Shown here piece by piece: positions 5,965-6,225 of a stretch of DNA of 6,225 nucleotides. The stretch is from Desulfobacterales bacterium (lineage in GTDB: Bacteria > Desulfobacterota > Desulfobacteria > Desulfobacterales > UBA5852). The notes beneath the pieces are model-generated. The model saw only the letters and a program-made list of their open reading frames with translations, did no database searches and was not told the DNA's origin. The stretch lies in contig JASJBQ010000283.1 of the NCBI GenBank assembly GCA_030066455.1, forward strand, positions 1 to 6,225. The letters are read 5' to 3'. The position numbers and the translations under genes were made by a program. Each line of letters opens with the position of its first letter. Position 1 is the first letter of the stretch.

Positions 5965-6225
5965 TTAAACGAAAATAACTACCAGAAATGCGGCGAATAG
6001 CGTCAGGTGGATGACGCCTTGCAGGATATTGGTTCGACCCGCGCTGGCGTTGATCATCGAGATCAATAAGGTCACGGTCAAGAGGAAAATTCCCACGTTG
6101 TCCAGGCCTAATTCCACCTTGCGCCCGGTGAAGAAGGACGCCACCAACACGCCGGGGACCGTCAGTCCGATGGTTGCCAGCGTCGCACCCAGAACGATGT
6201 TGTCAGATCGCTGAAGCTTGTTCGC
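5965..6225 (-). CDS. chaA: ChaA-type Ca2+(Na+,K+)/H+ antiporter, C-terminal fragment cut by window edge
   Basis: The frame is open from base 6225 to the TAA at 5967-5965, giving the last 86 residues; the start lies outside the window. It begins ANKLQRSDNIVLGATLATIGLTVPGVL and goes on through FFTGRKVELGLDN, then a hydrophobic segment, and ends with SAGRTNILQGVIHLTLFAAFLVVIFV. From memory, the E. coli ChaA C terminus has the same order: a LQRS-x-N-I-x-LGS-x-LATIGLTIPAVL helix, G-x-x-x-x-LGLDN, and SSGRTNVLQGAVHLLLFAAYL. This is the second cation-exchanger repeat of the CaCA superfamily, an inner-membrane exchanger that expels Ca2+, and in E. coli also Na+ and K+, against protons. The cation specificity here cannot be told from the fragment. 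Short frames inside it are shadows. Confidence 0.88.
   Translation of the reverse strand, partial: ANKLQRSDNIVLGATLATIGLTVPGVLVASFFTGRKVELGLDNVGIFLLTVTLLISMINASAGRTNILQGVIHLTLFAAFLVVIFV

Overview
The window looks like a chromosomal segment of a moderately GC-rich Gram-negative bacterium. It carries a lipoprotein with a lipobox, a signal-peptide-bearing channel with large periplasmic domains, and inner-membrane antiporters. The style of the intergenic repeats (heptamer units of the GTTTCAG/GTGTCAG type, and a palindrome-ended element beside TTTGTTCGTTT) reminds me of sulfate-reducing Desulfobacterota such as Desulfosarcina relatives. That placement is an inference from memory, not a demonstrated assignment.

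All confident genes are on the minus strand, so the layout reads from high to low coordinates. At 5965-6225 is the C-terminal end of a ChaA-type Ca2+(Na+,K+)/H+ antiporter, cut by the window edge. A gap of about 950 bases follows, in which only a doubtful 80-codon frame (5711-5953) can be suggested. At 3797-5017 is a 406-residue lipoprotein of unknown function with a near-perfect Shine-Dalgarno. After a 209-base leader comes a 902-residue MscS-family mechanosensitive channel (879-3587) with a duplicated periplasmic domain. At 1-91 is the start of another membrane protein whose first 30 residues look like the N terminus of a CPA1-type cation/proton antiporter, again cut by the window edge.

Between the channel gene and that last gene (92-878) lies almost 790 bases without a convincing gene but unusually rich in inverted repeats. 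They are a GC hairpin next to the Shine-Dalgarno of the partial antiporter, two interleaved 9-bp pairings with pseudoknot topology (194-281), a heptamer-built inverted repeat (301-385), a further structured segment (411-484), and a 138-bp element with perfect 11-bp inverted ends (562-699) enclosed in a second imperfect inverted repeat (541-735).

Taken together the genes suggest an ion and osmotic homeostasis neighbourhood: two probable cation/proton antiporters flanking a tension-gated channel and an envelope lipoprotein. The intergenic gaps are large, so they need not form one operon. I see no CRISPR array, tRNA, rRNA, phage genes or intact transposase.
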